Below are positions 8,309 to 17,758 of a stretch of DNA of 64,000 nucleotides, piece after piece. Below the pieces are notes generated by a model, which was given only the letters and a program-made list of their open reading frames with translations, had not been told where the DNA came from and made no database searches. This stretch comes from Pseudotabrizicola sediminis. GTDB taxonomy: Bacteria; Pseudomonadota; Alphaproteobacteria; Rhodobacterales; Rhodobacteraceae. Where the stretch lies: NCBI RefSeq assembly GCF_004745575.1, contig NZ_RPEM01000005.1, forward strand, positions 62,001 to 126,000, written 5' to 3'. Both the position numbers and the translations under genes were made by a program. Position 1 is the stretch's first letter; each line of letters begins with the position of its first letter.

Positions 8309-9301
8309 CTACCGGATCGGGGTCACGGTCCAGCCTTGTTTCTCCAGCAGAAAGGGGATGCCGTGTTGCCCCGGCAGGTGCAGCGCGCCGAAGGCGGCGA
8401 GGGTGGGGCCGCGGGCGGCGGCGGCCTCGATCACCGCAATCCAGTTCTGGTTGCGGGTGATCAGCAGGGCCTGTTCCATTCTGGCCAGATCCGCATCGAC
8501 CTGTTCGGGGGTGTAGCCGGGCATCTGCAGCGAGATGTCGCGCATCAGCTCCCAGATCAGCCGCGATTCGCCTGCGAAATAGGTGTCGGCGAGGGTGGTG
8601 ATGTAATCTTCGGCCTGATCCTCGATGGCGAGCGAGGCGCGCAGCATGGCGATCTGATCGGCGCGCGAAAAGGTGTCGAACAGGGTGAAGACGGTGTCAT
8701 GGGGTTCCAGACCCTGCACCGGGATACCGCGCTGTTCTGCGGCGGCGATGATCAGTTTGTCGAGCCCGAGGCTGGTTTGCGCCTGCACCTCGGCCATCAT
8801 GCACGGGGGCACGGCCAAGAGGACGCTGATGTACCACGGCTGGAACTTTGCCGCCATGAAGCCGGGCATGCCGCGCCGGGTCATGGCCGTGGACAGGGCA
8901 TCCCATTCGGCAGGCTCCATCAGTTCGGGCAGGGTGCTGTCTTGCATGATGAACAGGCTGGGGTCCTGGGCCACTGCGGCCATCAGGGCGGCCTCTTCTT
9001 CGGGTCCGGCTTCGACCAGCAGGGTGGTGGCGGTGTCGAGATGGGGGGTGATGGCGGCGAGCATCTGGTCATGGCGCGGGTCGCCAAGGTGATAGGTGCC
9101 GACAAGGGTGATCTGCTGGTCGCCCTTGGTGGCGCGGAACAGGTTGCCCTGATGGAAGGGCTGAAGGGCTGCGGCCTGTTCCAGACGGCTGCGGTCTTCG
9201 GCGGGCATTTGCGCAAGCAGGTTGGTGCCGTTGCACGCGGCATGGGCGGGCAGGGCGAGGGGCGCGGCCAGAAGGCACAGCAAGGTCAGTAGGATACGCA
9301 T
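8309..9301 (-). CDS. TraB/GumN family protein (exported)
   Basis: 330 aa with a clear Sec signal peptide: MRI, then a leucine/alanine-rich core, then ALPAHA before the mature AACNGTN. The family signature GTYHLGDPRHDQM (a GxxH-type putative metal site) occurs about 60 residues into the mature protein, and FGALHLPGQHGI near the C-terminus is the second conserved motif. TraB/GumN proteins are proposed metalloproteases; no biochemical role is settled. The start chosen is the ATG in front of the signal peptide; an in-frame ATG 69 bp upstream would bury it. Divergent from groES. Confidence 0.88.
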   Translation of the reverse strand: MRILLTLLCLLAAPLALPAHAACNGTNLLAQMPAEDRSRLEQAAALQPFHQGNLFRATKGDQQITLVGTYHLGDPRHDQMLAAITPHLDTATTLLVEAGPEEEAALMAAVAQDPSLFIMQDSTLPELMEPAEWDALSTAMTRRGMPGFMAAKFQPWYISVLLAVPPCMMAEVQAQTSLGLDKLIIAAAEQRGIPVQGLEPHDTVFTLFDTFSRADQIAMLRASLAIEDQAEDYITTLADTYFAGESRLIWELMRDISLQMPGYTPEQVDADLARMEQALLITRNQNWIAVIEAAAARGPTLAAFGALHLPGQHGIPFLLEKQGWTVTPIR

Positions 9302-9388
9302 GATCTTTCCTTCGGATTTGGCCAAAGGGTGGCAGGCGGGGACGGGGATGCCAAGTAAAAATGCGGGCATCGGGCGGGCGCGCTGTGG

Positions 9389-9417
9389 TTGACAGGCGGC
9401 GCGGTTCCCCCTAGATA
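9389..9417 (+). promoter_or_regulatory. groESL sigma-70-type promoter
   Basis: TTGACA at 9389-9394, a 17-bp spacer, and TAGATA at 9412-9417. The predicted start site falls at the left arm of the CIRCE operator, the standard geometry for HrcA repression. Confidence 0.85.
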
Positions 9418-9424
9418 GACGTCG

Positions 9425-9451
9425 TTAGCACTCGCCTTGAGTGAGTGCTAA
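9425..9451 (+). promoter_or_regulatory. CIRCE element (HrcA operator)
   Basis: Perfect consensus inverted repeat TTAGCACTC, 9-bp spacer, GAGTGCTAA, directly after the -10 box and 37 bp before the groES ATG. This is the well-established operator of the heat-shock repressor HrcA, so groESL here should be derepressed by heat. Confidence 0.98.
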
Positions 9452-9487
9452 ACGATTTAACCTGGAACCTAAAGGGAGTGTTACCAG

Positions 9488-9775
9488 ATGGCTTTCAAAC
9501 CGCTGCATGACCGCGTGCTCGTCCGTCGCATCCAAGGCGAAGACAAGACCAAAGGCGGCCTGATCATCCCGGATACCGCCAAGGAAAAACCAGCTGAGGG
9601 CGAAATCGTCTCGGTTGGTGAAGGCGCGCGCAAGGATTCGGGCGAGCTGATCGCACCGTCCGTCAAGGCTGGCGACCGCATCCTGTTCGGCAAATGGTCG
9701 GGCACCGAAGTGACGCTGGAAGGCGAAGAACTGCTGATCATGAAAGAAAGCGACATCCTCGGCATCATCGCCTGA
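9488..9775 (+). CDS. groES: co-chaperonin GroES
   Basis: 95 aa, full length. It starts [20 protein letters not shown] and contains the mobile loop [16 protein letters not shown] that docks onto GroEL, and ends in [14 protein letters not shown]. Seven copies cap the GroEL ring. First gene of the bicistronic groESL operon, under the promoter and CIRCE element directly upstream; RBS AAAGGGAG. Confidence 0.99.
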   Translation: MAFKPLHDRVLVRRIQGEDKTKGGLIIPDTAKEKPAEGEIVSVGEGARKDSGELIAPSVKAGDRILFGKWSGTEVTLEGEELLIMKESDILGIIA

Positions 9776-9784
9776 GGGATGGGT

Positions 9785-9807
9785 GGCGGGGTGAACCCCG
9801 CCCTACC
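9785..9807. repeat. REP-like palindrome inside the groES-groEL gap
   Basis: A single copy of GGCGGGGTGAACCCCGCC followed by CTACC, 9 bp after the groES stop and 35 bp before the groEL ATG. It is transcribed as part of the groESL mRNA and could form a stable intercistronic hairpin. Confidence 0.85.
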
Positions 9808-9829
9808 GCTTATCTGTTCAACCCATTGA

Positions 9830-11485
<1,656 letters not shown>

Positions 11486-11530
11486 GCTGCGGCTTCCATC
11501 ATCTGACACGTCGTTTCCGTCAGGAAACGA

Positions 11531-11559
11531 GGGGCGGTCCGCAAGGGCCGCCCCTTTTT
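11531..11559 (+). terminator. rho-independent terminator of groESL
   Basis: A 10-bp G+C-rich stem (11531-11540 paired with 11545-11554, one G-U pair) closed by a GCAA tetraloop and followed by TTTTT. It sits 45 bp after the groEL stop. Confidence 0.93.
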
Positions 11560-11621
11560 CTTTGTCCGGCCTTGATCTGGCCGGAAAGCCGGGGGATGAA
11601 AGCGCGGTTGCCGGAGGTTTG

Positions 11622-12773
11622 ATGGCCCATTTGCTGATGCTTGCGCCCGCGCCTGTGATCCGCCTGAAAGGTGGGCGGCTGCGGCTGGATGTGAAGTATG
11701 TCGAGGGCATGCGGGCGCATGACGCGCTGTGGGACGGGGCGGTGTCGGCGGTGGTCTGGGAAGGCGCCGGGGCGGTGCCCTTTGGGGCCGATTATGCGCC
11801 GGAGGATCTGGGGTTTGACCTGACGGTGCTGCCTGCGGGGGCACTGGTGCCTGTGGCGGGGGCCGATCTGATTGCGGCGCCTGCCGATATGGCCGGAGTC
11901 CTGGCGCTTGCGGGCGGGCCGGTGCCGGTGGTGTTTGTGGTGGAATACACGATTGGCACGCGGCTGCGCATCGTGGCGCTGGACCGCGACCGGGGGCTTT
12001 TGCGCAAGGGCTGGTCTGCGCTGTGGAATCTGGCGGTGGAGGCGCGGCGGCGGGCGGCGTTCCGGCGGGCGGCGGGGGTGCAGTGCAATGGCTATCCGGC
12101 GTTTGACGCCTATGCGGGCCTTAATGCACGGACCATGCTGTATCTGGATGGTCGGATGCGCACGGCGATGATGGCCACGCCGCAGGAGATGGCGTCACGC
12201 GCGGCTCATTGTGGCCCGCTGCGACTGGTGCATTCGGGGCGGCTGGAGCCGATGAAGGGCGCGCAGGATCTGGTGCCGGTGGCGCGCGGGTTGGTGGCGC
12301 GTGGGGTGGATTTCACGCTGGATGTGTTTGGGACCGGTGCGCTGGAGGCGGAACTGCGCGCGGGGGCCGAGGGACTGGGCGGACGGTTGCGCCTGCATGA
12401 TCCGGTGGATTTTGAAACCGTGCTGGTGCCGTGGATGCGGGGAAATGCCGACCTGTTCCTGAGCTGTCACCGGCAGGCGGACCCGTCCTGCACCTATCTG
12501 GAAAGCCTTGGTTGCGGGGTGCCGGTGCTGGGGTACGCCAATGAGATGTGGGGACGGATGGCGGCGGAAAGCGGCGGCGGCTGGGCGGTGCCTTTGGGCG
12601 ACCGGGGTGCGCTGGTCGAGCGGATTGTGCAGCTGGCGGGCAGGCGCGAGGCTGTGACCGCTGCCGCGCGATCGGGGCTAGCGTTTGCGCAAGGCCATGG
12701 ATTTGAAACGGAATTCGCCCGCCGCATGGCGCATTTCGCGGCCTGTCTGCCGCCGCAGCGTACGGTGGTCTGA
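11622..12773 (+). CDS. glycosyltransferase family 4/1-like protein
   Basis: 383 aa. The C-terminal half is a GT-B domain: LVHSGRLEPMKGAQDLV resembles the start of the second Rossmann domain, followed by FTLDVFGTGALEAEL and TYLESLGCGVPVLGY, the nucleotide-sugar binding E-x7-E region of retaining GT4 enzymes. The N-terminal half diverges from well-known families. Start ATG was chosen because GGAGG lies 7 bp upstream; longer in-frame starts overlap the groEL terminator. It precedes the beta-helix protein gene by 87 bp, so the two may act in one polysaccharide process. Acceptor and donor unknown. Confidence 0.78.
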   Translation: MAHLLMLAPAPVIRLKGGRLRLDVKYVEGMRAHDALWDGAVSAVVWEGAGAVPFGADYAPEDLGFDLTVLPAGALVPVAGADLIAAPADMAGVLALAGGPVPVVFVVEYTIGTRLRIVALDRDRGLLRKGWSALWNLAVEARRRAAFRRAAGVQCNGYPAFDAYAGLNARTMLYLDGRMRTAMMATPQEMASRAAHCGPLRLVHSGRLEPMKGAQDLVPVARGLVARGVDFTLDVFGTGALEAELRAGAEGLGGRLRLHDPVDFETVLVPWMRGNADLFLSCHRQADPSCTYLESLGCGVPVLGYANEMWGRMAAESGGGWAVPLGDRGALVERIVQLAGRREAVTAAARSGLAFAQGHGFETEFARRMAHFAACLPPQRTVV

Positions 12774-12780
12774 GGCCGCA

Positions 12781-12795
12781 TTAACCCATTGTTGA
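12781..12795. promoter_or_regulatory. possible CtrA-type box
   Basis: TTAAC-CCATT-GTTGA, one mismatch from the alphaproteobacterial CtrA full site TTAAC-N5-GTTAA. It lies 66 bp upstream of the beta-helix protein start. Based on motif similarity only. Confidence 0.35.
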
Positions 12796-12804
12796 TAGCC
12801 CTGT

Positions 12805-12852
12805 CCCTCGCATGGCCGGGGGAAACCGCTGGCCGCTGGGACCAAGCGAGGG
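12805..12852 (+). promoter_or_regulatory. leader hairpin covering the ribosome binding site
   Basis: CCCTCGC at 12805-12811 is perfectly complementary to GCGAGGG at 12846-12852. The right arm contains the only Shine-Dalgarno-like sequence (GAGGG), 8 bp before the ATG at 12861, so the hairpin would hide the ribosome site. The 34-nt loop has additional G+C pairing potential. It matches no riboswitch class I recognise. Confidence 0.4.
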
Positions 12853-12860
12853 TTTAGAAC

Positions 12861-15149
12861 ATGAACAAGGCGATTACCGACGGGCTGGTGCTGATGCCGC
12901 CGCCATTCTCTGCGGGGTTGAACCTGTGGTCGCGCGAAGACGGGCAGCCGGGGCAGGGGTCTTATGCCGGGCAATCCAACGCGGCTATCGTTCCGGCGGA
13001 TCAGGATTTCGGCGGCGCGCTGGAGCTGCAAAAGACACAGGCGACGCAGAAGCTGCGCTGCTTTCAGCAGATTCCGATGCAGCCGGGTCTGTATCTGCGG
13101 GTGACGGTGCGGATCAAGGGGATTTCAGGGGCCTTGCCCTCGGTGCGGATCGCGGGCTGGGCGGGGCGGTCGAACGGCACCAATGTGCCGGGGGTGGTGC
13201 AGACCGGGCCATCGGTGGCGCTGACGCAATACGGGCAGGTGGTGGAGGTGACGGCGATCATCGGGGCGGGGGGCCGTGGTGGCGTGACGATGGCCTGGGG
13301 GGCGAGTGCGACCTATGGCCATATCGGGCTGGACCTGACCGGGCCGAATGGTGGGGTGGTGCGGATTGACGATATCGAGATCGAGGATGTCACCGGGATT
13401 TACCTGCGCGACATTTTCGATGCGGTGGATGTGCGCGATTTCGGGGCGCGCGGCGATGGGGTGGCGGATGACACGGCGGCCTTTGCCGCCGCCGATGCGG
13501 CGGCGCAGGGGCGCACGGTGACGGTGCCCGCGGGCACCTATCTGATCGCGGGGAACCTGACGATCAACAACCCGATCCGGTTTCAGGGCACGCTGACCCA
13601 GCCTGCCAATGTGCGGCTGGCGCTGACGCGGAACTATGATCTGGACACCTATACCAGTGCCTTCGGGAATGAGCTGCTGGGCTTTCGCAAGGCGTTGCAG
13701 GCGTTGTTCTATTTTACCGATCATGTGGCGCTGGACCTGTCGGATCGCCGGATTGATCTGGTGGAGCCGCTGGATGTGGCGGCGATTGCCGGGCTGACCA
13801 CATTCGCGCAGCGCCGGTTCCTGACCAACGGCCAGCTGAATGCCGTTGCCGGGCCGGGATGGGATACGGTGGAGGTGACATCGGGGGCCACCTATACCCC
13901 GGCCAATCCGAATGCGCTGACGGCAGTGGCCAATATCGCCGCCATTCCGGTGGGGGCGCGGGTCAGCGGCACTGGCGTGGGGCGTGAGGTCTATGTGACC
14001 GACAGGAATATCGGCACCAATACGCTGACGCTGAGCCAGCCGCTGTGGGGCGGGGCGGGGACGCGGGTGCTGACCTTTACCCGCTATAAATATCTGCTGG
14101 ATTTTTCGGGGTTTGAGGATCTGTCGCGGTTCGAGCTGGACCGGCTGGACCTGAACTGCAACGGGCTGTGTTCGGCGGTTATGCTGCCCCGCATCGGGCT
14201 GACGCTGACCATCAAGGATTGCGTGTTCAACCGCCCCAAGGATCGCGGCATCACCTCGACCGGGACCGGCTGTCAGGGGCTGATCGTGGATGGCTGCCAG
14301 TTCTGGTCGAACGAGCAGCCGATGCTGGCGCAGGACCGCACCACGATTGCGCTGAACGTGAACGCCAACGATGCCAAAATCCGGTCCAACCGGGTGGTGC
14401 GCTTTGCGCATTTCATGGTGGCGAATGGCGGTGGCCATCTGATCAGCGGCAACCACTTCTTTCAGGGCGACAACGCGCCCTCGGGCATCCGGCGTGCGGG
14501 ACTGATCATCACCCAGACGAATCCGCGTGTGACCTTCACCGGAAACTACGTCGACAACTGCTTTATCGAATGGTCGAACGAACATGACGCGGACCCCGAT
14601 TTCACCACCGGGCTGGGGTTTGGCAACCTGTCGATTGCGGGCAACCATTTCTATGCCAGCGGTGTCGCGCCGTGGTTCCGCTGGATCGTGATCGCGCCAA
14701 AGGGGACGGGGCATTTCGTGCAGGGCCTGACCATTTCGGACAACACCTTCCGCGCCGTCAATGGCGCGGTGGACCGGGTAGATGCGGTGGATACCACCCA
14801 TGCCACACTGGATTTCAGCCGGTTCCGCAATGTGAGTTTCGGGTCGAATGCGTTCAACGGCGTCAGTCAGATCGCGATGAACCCGCTGACGATTCTGCAC
14901 ACGCAGAACACCGAGGCTGCGACATGGGTGGTGGATGGCGGGGCGTTCATGCCGTTCGGGGCGCGGGTGCGCAACACGCAAAGTCTGGTGGCCGATGGCG
15001 CGATCACCAATGCGGCGGGTGTGGCGCAATATGTGATGCCCTATGTGCAGAACGAGCAGGGGGCAGACCGCAATCTGGCGCATCTGCGCTGGCCCGTGGC
15101 GGTGAAGGGCAAGGTGCTTGCCACGCTGCGCTGCGACAACCCGACCTGA
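12861..15149 (+). CDS. large right-handed beta-helix protein (pectate-lyase-3 / GH28-related fold)
   Basis: 762 aa. Residues about 190-240 contain VDVRDFGARGDGVADDTAAF and a following VPAGTYLIAGNLTI stretch, the N-terminal signature of the pectate-lyase-3 beta-helix family found in GH28-related proteins and phage tailspikes. Downstream, repeated short beta strands with N-x-F and G-N-H-F turns (near 515-590) fit the helix rungs. Residues 1-170 look like a beta-sandwich carbohydrate-binding region. There is no signal peptide. No catalytic residues can be assigned with confidence. It follows a glycosyltransferase gene, consistent with a surface polysaccharide role; a phage-derived tail protein is the alternative, but no other phage genes are present. 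Confidence 0.75.
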   Translation: MNKAITDGLVLMPPPFSAGLNLWSREDGQPGQGSYAGQSNAAIVPADQDFGGALELQKTQATQKLRCFQQIPMQPGLYLRVTVRIKGISGALPSVRIAGWAGRSNGTNVPGVVQTGPSVALTQYGQVVEVTAIIGAGGRGGVTMAWGASATYGHIGLDLTGPNGGVVRIDDIEIEDVTGIYLRDIFDAVDVRDFGARGDGVADDTAAFAAADAAAQGRTVTVPAGTYLIAGNLTINNPIRFQGTLTQPANVRLALTRNYDLDTYTSAFGNELLGFRKALQALFYFTDHVALDLSDRRIDLVEPLDVAAIAGLTTFAQRRFLTNGQLNAVAGPGWDTVEVTSGATYTPANPNALTAVANIAAIPVGARVSGTGVGREVYVTDRNIGTNTLTLSQPLWGGAGTRVLTFTRYKYLLDFSGFEDLSRFELDRLDLNCNGLCSAVMLPRIGLTLTIKDCVFNRPKDRGITSTGTGCQGLIVDGCQFWSNEQPMLAQDRTTIALNVNANDAKIRSNRVVRFAHFMVANGGGHLISGNHFFQGDNAPSGIRRAGLIITQTNPRVTFTGNYVDNCFIEWSNEHDADPDFTTGLGFGNLSIAGNHFYASGVAPWFRWIVIAPKGTGHFVQGLTISDNTFRAVNGAVDRVDAVDTTHATLDFSRFRNVSFGSNAFNGVSQIAMNPLTILHTQNTEAATWVVDGGAFMPFGARVRNTQSLVADGAITNAAGVAQYVMPYVQNEQGADRNLAHLRWPVAVKGKVLATLRCDNPT

Positions 15150-15158
15150 GGCACGGTT

Positions 15159-15183
15159 CGGGGCGGCCTGCCGGGCCGCCCCG
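15159..15183. terminator. bidirectional hairpin terminator between convergent genes
   Basis: A perfect 10-bp G+C stem (15159-15168 with 15174-15183) with a 5-nt loop sits between the stop codons of the beta-helix gene (plus) and the flavin-fold gene (minus). The U-tract is weak on both strands. Confidence 0.6.
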
Positions 15184-15185
15184 GT

Positions 15186-15671
15186 TTACACCAGATCGGC
15201 GGGCACCAGCCGGAAGGCCCGCCCAAAGCCGCCGTTCAGCACGGCAGAGACCGGGTGCAGCCGCACAAAGGCAAAATCGGCAAAGTCGATGTAGAGTTTT
15301 GATTTCGGGTGCCGTGCCAGCCAATGATCGCGCAAGGCGGGGCGATCGGGGGCATCTGGGGCGACAAAGTCCGCCCGGGCCTGCAGCATCAGCCTTGGGT
15401 GGGTCAGGGGGTCACCCTTTGCGCCGGGTTCGCCCAGCAACACTGCGCAGGCAGGGTTTGCGCGCAAGCCTGCGGTGTGCGGTGCGAGCGCTGAGATCAG
15501 CGTCATCGGCACGCCATCGGGGTCAAGGCCGAAGGCGATGCGGCTGATGCCGGGCGCGGCGGTTTCAGCCTCCAGGTAAGACAGCGCGGCATGGGGCGTG
15601 GCCAAAAGGTCGCGCGACAGCGTGCGTCCGGCGTCGTCCACCGGCAGAACGGGATCGGGTCTTGTGGCCAT
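15186..15671 (-). CDS. pyridoxamine 5'-phosphate oxidase-like FMN-binding split-barrel protein
   Basis: 161 aa. The split beta-barrel pattern of PNPOx-like/HugZ proteins is visible: an N-terminal LATPHAALSYLE, GVPMTLISALAPHTAGLRANP, ACAVLLGEPGAKGDP and RLMLQARADFV, then WLARHPKSKLYIDFADFAFVRL. Such proteins bind FMN or F420, and some take part in heme degradation. It is too short to include the C-terminal DUF2470 domain of full HugZ. The start is the ATG giving MATRPDPVLP; the longer in-frame version would overlap the divergent SulP promoter region. Substrate unknown. Confidence 0.8.
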   Translation of the reverse strand: MATRPDPVLPVDDAGRTLSRDLLATPHAALSYLEAETAAPGISRIAFGLDPDGVPMTLISALAPHTAGLRANPACAVLLGEPGAKGDPLTHPRLMLQARADFVAPDAPDRPALRDHWLARHPKSKLYIDFADFAFVRLHPVSAVLNGGFGRAFRLVPADLV

Positions 15672-15745
15672 TTTCAGCTCCAACGCAATTGACAGGGTGG
15701 GTTGTGAGGCGCTTGCATGCAGCAAGCAAGGGGCCGGACGAAAAA

Positions 15746-17404
15746 ATGAACGACAAGACGATGCAGACCGAGACGGCAGGGCAGACGTCCGAATTCATGC
15801 CAAAACTGGTGACGGTGCTGCGCGAGGGCTATACGGGCCGCGATTTGCGTGCCGATGTGCTGGCGGGGCTGACCGTGGCGATTGTTGCCCTGCCGCTGTC
15901 GATGGCGATTGCGATTGCCAGCGGGGTGGGGCCGGAGCGGGGGCTTTACACCACAATCATCGGCGGATTTCTGGTCTCGGCGCTTGGTGGCAGCCGGTTT
16001 CAGATCGGCGGGCCGGCGGGAGCGTTCATTGTGCTGGTGTCGGCCTGTGTGATGCAGATCGGGATTGAGGGGTTGATTCTGGCGACGTTCTTGTCGGGCC
16101 TGTTTCTGATGGTGGCGGGGGCGTTGCGGCTTGGCACTTATATCAAGTTCATTCCCTATCCGGTGACGGTGGGGTTCACTGCGGGGATCGCGGTGATCAT
16201 TTTTGCCAGCCAGATGAAGGATCTGTTCGGGTTGAACCTTGCAGGGCCGGAGCCTGCCGAGATTGTGCACAAGGTGGGGGCCCTGTGGGCGGCGCGCGGC
16301 ACGGTGACGCCGGTGGCGTTTGTGGTCGCACTGGCCACCATTGGGCTGATCCTGGGGGTAAAGCGGCTGCGGCCGGGTTGGCCCAATCTGCTGATTGCGA
16401 TTGTGACGGCGGCAACGGTGGTGGCCGTGATGGGCCTGCCGGTGGAAACGATCGGGTCGCGCTTTGGCGCGTTGCCGCGCTTGCCGCCCATTCCCGCAGT
16501 GCCGCAGATCAGCACCGGGGCGGTGATGGCGGCGCTGCCCTATGCGGTCAGTTTCACGCTGCTGGGGGCAATTGAATCGCTGCTGTCGGCGGTGGTGGCC
16601 GACGGGATGAGCGGGCGGCAACACCGCAGCAACATCGAACTGGTGGCGCAAGGCGTGGCCAATGTGGGGTCGGCACTGTTTGGCGGGTTTTGTGTGACGG
16701 GCACCATTGCGCGCACCGCCACCAACGTGCGCGCGGGCAGCCGGGGGCCGGTGTCTGGCATGCTGCATGCGCTGTTCGTGCTGGGGTTCATGCTGGTCGC
16801 GGCGCCACTGGCCGCGTTCATTCCGCTGGCGGCGCTGGCCGGGTTGCTGGCCGTGGTGGCGTGGAACATGGCCGAGAAGGAAGAGTTCTGGGCGCTGGTG
16901 AAATCGTCGAAGGGCGATGCGATGGTGGTGATCGTCACCTTCCTGCTGGTGGTGTTCCGCGACCTGACCGAAGGCATTGTAGTGGGCTTTGCGCTGGGCG
17001 GGTTGGTGTTCATCCGGCGGATGTCGGATGCGGCGGAGGTCGAGGCCGCGTCTGTGCCCGACCAGCCAGAGCGCGGCGGCGGCGATCGTGACAGGGTGGT
17101 GTACCGTCTGCACGGGCCGTATTTCTTTGGGGCGGCGGCGCGGCTTGGGACAGTGCTGGACCGGATCGCCGATTACCCGCGCGCCTTTGTGGTCGATTTC
17201 AGCGATGTGCCGTTCATCGATTCCAGCGGTGCCCGGTCGTTCGAGCTGTTGGCGCACAAGGTGGCGCGCAAGGGCGGGCAGCTGTACCTGATCGGTACCC
17301 GGCCCGAGGTGCGCCTGACACTGCTTGCGCAGGGGGCGTATGAGCCTTTGGTGCAGTTCGCCGCTGATCTGGACGGTGTCGACGCGGCAGAGGCCGCACG
17401 TTAG
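15746..17404 (+). CDS. SulP family inorganic anion transporter with STAS domain
   Basis: 552 aa. The N-terminal 400 residues hold about ten to twelve hydrophobic segments with the SulP signature at LAGLTVAIVALPLSMAIAIA and the GSRFQIGGPAGAF stretch. The C-terminal 100 residues form a STAS domain with the FSDVPFIDSSGARSFELL motif. Family members move sulfate, bicarbonate or dicarboxylates across the inner membrane; the anion is not predictable. An in-frame TTG start 84 bp upstream exists, but the ATG at 15746 has AAGGGG about 12 bp upstream. It is divergent from the flavin-fold gene. Confidence 0.9.
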   Translation: MNDKTMQTETAGQTSEFMPKLVTVLREGYTGRDLRADVLAGLTVAIVALPLSMAIAIASGVGPERGLYTTIIGGFLVSALGGSRFQIGGPAGAFIVLVSACVMQIGIEGLILATFLSGLFLMVAGALRLGTYIKFIPYPVTVGFTAGIAVIIFASQMKDLFGLNLAGPEPAEIVHKVGALWAARGTVTPVAFVVALATIGLILGVKRLRPGWPNLLIAIVTAATVVAVMGLPVETIGSRFGALPRLPPIPAVPQISTGAVMAALPYAVSFTLLGAIESLLSAVVADGMSGRQHRSNIELVAQGVANVGSALFGGFCVTGTIARTATNVRAGSRGPVSGMLHALFVLGFMLVAAPLAAFIPLAALAGLLAVVAWNMAEKEEFWALVKSSKGDAMVVIVTFLLVVFRDLTEGIVVGFALGGLVFIRRMSDAAEVEAASVPDQPERGGGDRDRVVYRLHGPYFFGAAARLGTVLDRIADYPRAFVVDFSDVPFIDSSGARSFELLAHKVARKGGQLYLIGTRPEVRLTLLAQGAYEPLVQFAADLDGVDAAEAAR

Positions 17405-17442
17405 CGCAAGCATGATTCGTGGGCCGCGCCAGCGATTCGCAC

Positions 17443-17467
17443 GCCCCGCACTCTGTGCAGGCGGGGC
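17443..17467. other. hairpin downstream of the SulP gene
   Basis: GCCCCGC (17443-17449) pairs with GCGGGGC (17461-17467) around an 11-nt loop, 39 bp after the SulP stop. No T-tract follows, so it may be a weak or rho-assisted terminator. Confidence 0.4.
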
Positions 17468-17572
17468 GGGGGCGGCCGCACATTTCCCTTGGGTCATCCG
17501 GCCCGGGGTGATCACTGGTCCGTGAACAGGCATGCGGTTGAAAAACCTTGTCAAATTTTGGCCACTTTTCGG

Positions 17573-17606
17573 AAATTTTCACAATTAACAGCAGTTGTGA
17601 AAATTT
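17573..17606. promoter_or_regulatory. 12-bp inverted repeat operator candidate upstream of acs
   Basis: AAATTTTCACAA (17573-17584) and TTGTGAAAATTT (17595-17606) are perfect reverse complements separated by 10 bp. A further direct copy of TTTTCACAA starts at 17606, exactly 30 bp after the first at 17576. The symmetry and copy number suggest a dimeric regulator site. Confidence 0.55.
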
Positions 17607-17758
17607 TTTCACAAAAAAATCCATTCAACAAAAGGGGTTACATTAAAATTATCCACGCGTTACACTCCGCTTGGGTTGGAGATGTCTTTGAGGCGGCGTT
17701 GTCGCTATCAAGGTACAGGAAGCGGGCATTGGCCTGTCCGCATTGGAGGAAAAGCCAC

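Larger units (their letters stand above)
17405..17758 (+). promoter_or_regulatory. AT-rich regulatory region upstream of acs
   Basis: 354 bp without a gene, unusually A+T-rich from 17530 to 17660 for this genome. It holds a single GTGATCAC palindrome at 17508-17515, a 12-bp inverted repeat at 17573-17606, a third TTTTCACAA copy at 17606-17614, and the acs RBS GGAGGA at 17745-17750. No clear -35/-10 pair stands out. Confidence 0.6.

Noticed and set aside
12781-12861. Known riboswitch (c-di-GMP, SAM-II, cobalamin or guanidine type) upstream of the beta-helix gene
   Set aside because: None of the conserved core sequences of these classes is present; only a simple RBS-covering stem is supported.
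13125-15083. Long minus-strand open frame (652 codons) inside the beta-helix gene
   Set aside because: Arg/His/Pro/Gln-rich composition typical of antisense reading in high-GC DNA; no RBS or recognisable domain.
12861-15149. Prophage tail fibre region
   Set aside because: No terminase, capsid, integrase, lysis or att-like sequences nearby; flanking genes are ordinary chromosomal genes.
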